Below are positions 62,989-64,000 of a DNA stretch of 64,000 nucleotides, piece by piece. Source of the DNA: Euryhalocaulis caribicus. GTDB taxonomy: Bacteria; Pseudomonadota; Alphaproteobacteria; Caulobacterales; Maricaulaceae. The translations under genes and the position numbers were made by a program. Each line of letters starts with the position of its first letter. Within the stretch, counting starts at the first letter, position 1. Where the stretch lies: contig NZ_ASJA01000017.1 in the NCBI RefSeq assembly GCF_000412185.1, positions 1-64,000 on the forward strand, given 5' to 3'. The notes under the pieces are model-generated. The model did not search any database, was not told where the DNA came from, and worked only from the letters and a program-made list of their open reading frames with translations.

Positions 62989-64000
62989 TCAGCCGCCCTC
63001 CCAATCCTTGGCAAGGCGCCGCGCGGCGAAAAAGAAAAGAATCGCGGCCATGAGATAGAAGCCCGATCCGGCGAGGATGGAATAACGCAGGGATTCGTCG
63101 CCGAAATACGGTCTCAGACGCTCTGAAAACTCGCCCAGGATATAAACGCCCCCGCCAATCCCCAGCAGATTATTGATCAGCAGGAACAGCGCCGAAGCCG
63201 TGGCCCGCATATCGGGGCGCACCAGATGCTGGAACGCCGACAGGACCGGCCCCAGCCACATCAGGCCCAGAGCCACCGGAACAGAGAACAGCAGGATCGC
63301 CACCACCGGCGTCGATGACAGCACGCCCAGCGCATAGAACGGCACGGTGAACAGGAAGGCGACGGCCGGGACCAGCGCGTATGCCGCGCGGTTCTTTTCG
63401 CCCAGCTTGTCGCCCAGCGCGCCGCCGGCCCACACGCCGATAATGCCGCCAACCAGCAGAATGCCCCCGAACAACAGCGAGGCCTCCAGAATATCCACCT
63501 GGAAACTGCGCACGAAGAAGGAGGGCAGCCAGAAGAAGATGCCATAGCCCATCATGGAGCTGCAGGACGCGCCAAGCGTCAGCAGGAAGAAGCTGGGCTT
63601 CTTCATCAGCACGGCGAAAACCTCGCCCAGTTTCGCCCGTTCGGTGGTCTGGCGCGGCGGATCGAAACGGCCGCGTTCAGGCTCCCTGACGGTCAGCTTG
63701 AATATCGGCGCCAGAACCAGGCCCGCGACGCCGACAATGATGAACGCCGCGCGCCAGTCGATCCATGAAGCGACAAAGCCGCCGAATACGATTCCGACCG
63801 CGCTGCCGATGGGAATCCCGAAGGAATAGATAGCCAGCGCCCGCGCGCGCTGATTGGGCGGGAAAAAGTCCGCGACCAGCGAATAGGCCGGCGCCACGCC
63901 CCCGGCCTCCCCCACGCCCACGCCCAGACGCGCGGCGAAAAGCTGCCAGAAATTGTTCACCATTCCGCAGGCCGCGGTCATCAGCGACCACGCGGCCAGC
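62989..64000 (-). CDS. MFS transporter, spinster-like (5' end cut by window)
   Basis: This is the C-terminal part (about 337 residues) of a second MFS protein with the same GVGVGEAGGVAPAYSLVADFFPPNQRARALAIYSFG signature as the preceding gene. The frame is open to the edge (LAAWSL before the first Met), so the start lies outside the window. About nine or ten helices are present. Tandem duplication with the 61546-62949 gene is likely (39-base gap). Confidence 0.9.
   Translation of the reverse strand, partial: LAAWSLMTAACGMVNNFWQLFAARLGVGVGEAGGVAPAYSLVADFFPPNQRARALAIYSFGIPIGSAVGIVFGGFVASWIDWRAAFIIVGVAGLVLAPIFKLTVREPERGRFDPPRQTTERAKLGEVFAVLMKKPSFFLLTLGASCSSMMGYGIFFWLPSFFVRSFQVDILEASLLFGGILLVGGIIGVWAGGALGDKLGEKNRAAYALVPAVAFLFTVPFYALGVLSSTPVVAILLFSVPVALGLMWLGPVLSAFQHLVRPDMRATASALFLLINNLLGIGGGVYILGEFSERLRPYFGDESLRYSILAGSGFYLMAAILFFFAARRLAKDWEGG

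Overview
The window is a gene-dense, high-GC chromosomal segment from an alphaproteobacterium. It has a quinol-oxidising bc1 operon, split glycyl-tRNA synthetase subunits, an oxygen-dependent HemF and a Nudix-like NAD regulator beside nadABC. The run of TPR-sulfotransferases and the overall style suggest the marine Caulobacterales/Maricaulales/Hyphomonadaceae/Parvularculales group. That placement is inferred from gene families, not from a marker alignment. I found no rRNA, tRNA, CRISPR array, transposase or prophage gene. The last gene runs off the right edge.

Layout. 1-5.2 kb: a KAS III enzyme, a universal-stress pair on the minus strand, then a plus-strand operon of HD hydrolase, tyrosine-phosphatase-like protein, NadQ/NrtR-like NAD regulator and DUF488 protein. 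5.2-8.9 kb: nadA-nadB-nadC behind two matching inverted repeats that look like operators of that regulator, closed by a strong terminator. 8.9-16.6 kb (minus): a SleB-type wall hydrolase, then the unit glyQ - DUF559 - cupin - glyS - ppdK, in which the DUF559 gene lies between two REP-like palindromes. 16.6-20.6 kb (minus): bc1 genes (Rieske, cytochrome b, cytochrome c1), MTA phosphorylase and a small membrane protein.

20.8-30.4 kb: five paralogous TPR-sulfotransferase genes, four in a head-to-tail minus-strand run and a fifth beyond hemF and an orphan ABC-2 permease. 30.5-41.9 kb: housekeeping genes (argD, Hsp33, TrkH, dCTP deaminase, desaturase with a divergent ArsR-type regulator, glmM, glmS, galU, UDP-sugar epimerase). 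41.9-51.8 kb: sulfate activation and sugar-nucleotide genes: cysQ, cysNC, cysD, an AGE-type isomerase, manC, rfbD, rfbC, UDP-sulfoquinovose synthase and a GT2 glycosyltransferase. 51.8-64 kb (minus): FKBP lipoprotein, S9 and M16 peptidases, a double-ATPase ABC protein, an outer-membrane porin-like protein whose best start is ATT, an alpha/beta hydrolase and two tandem MFS transporters.

How it fits together. CysD/CysNC can make PAPS, CysQ removes the PAP by-product, and five putative PAPS-dependent sulfotransferases lie about 12-25 kb away. Glucosamine, UDP-glucose, UDP-uronate, GDP-mannose, dTDP-rhamnose and UDP-sulfoquinovose steps are in the same window. The most interesting reading is a locus for sulfated surface glycans, or for protein or lipid sulfation, with sulfur entering both as sulfate ester (PAPS) and as sulfonate (sulfoquinovose). 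This is an inference from content and proximity.
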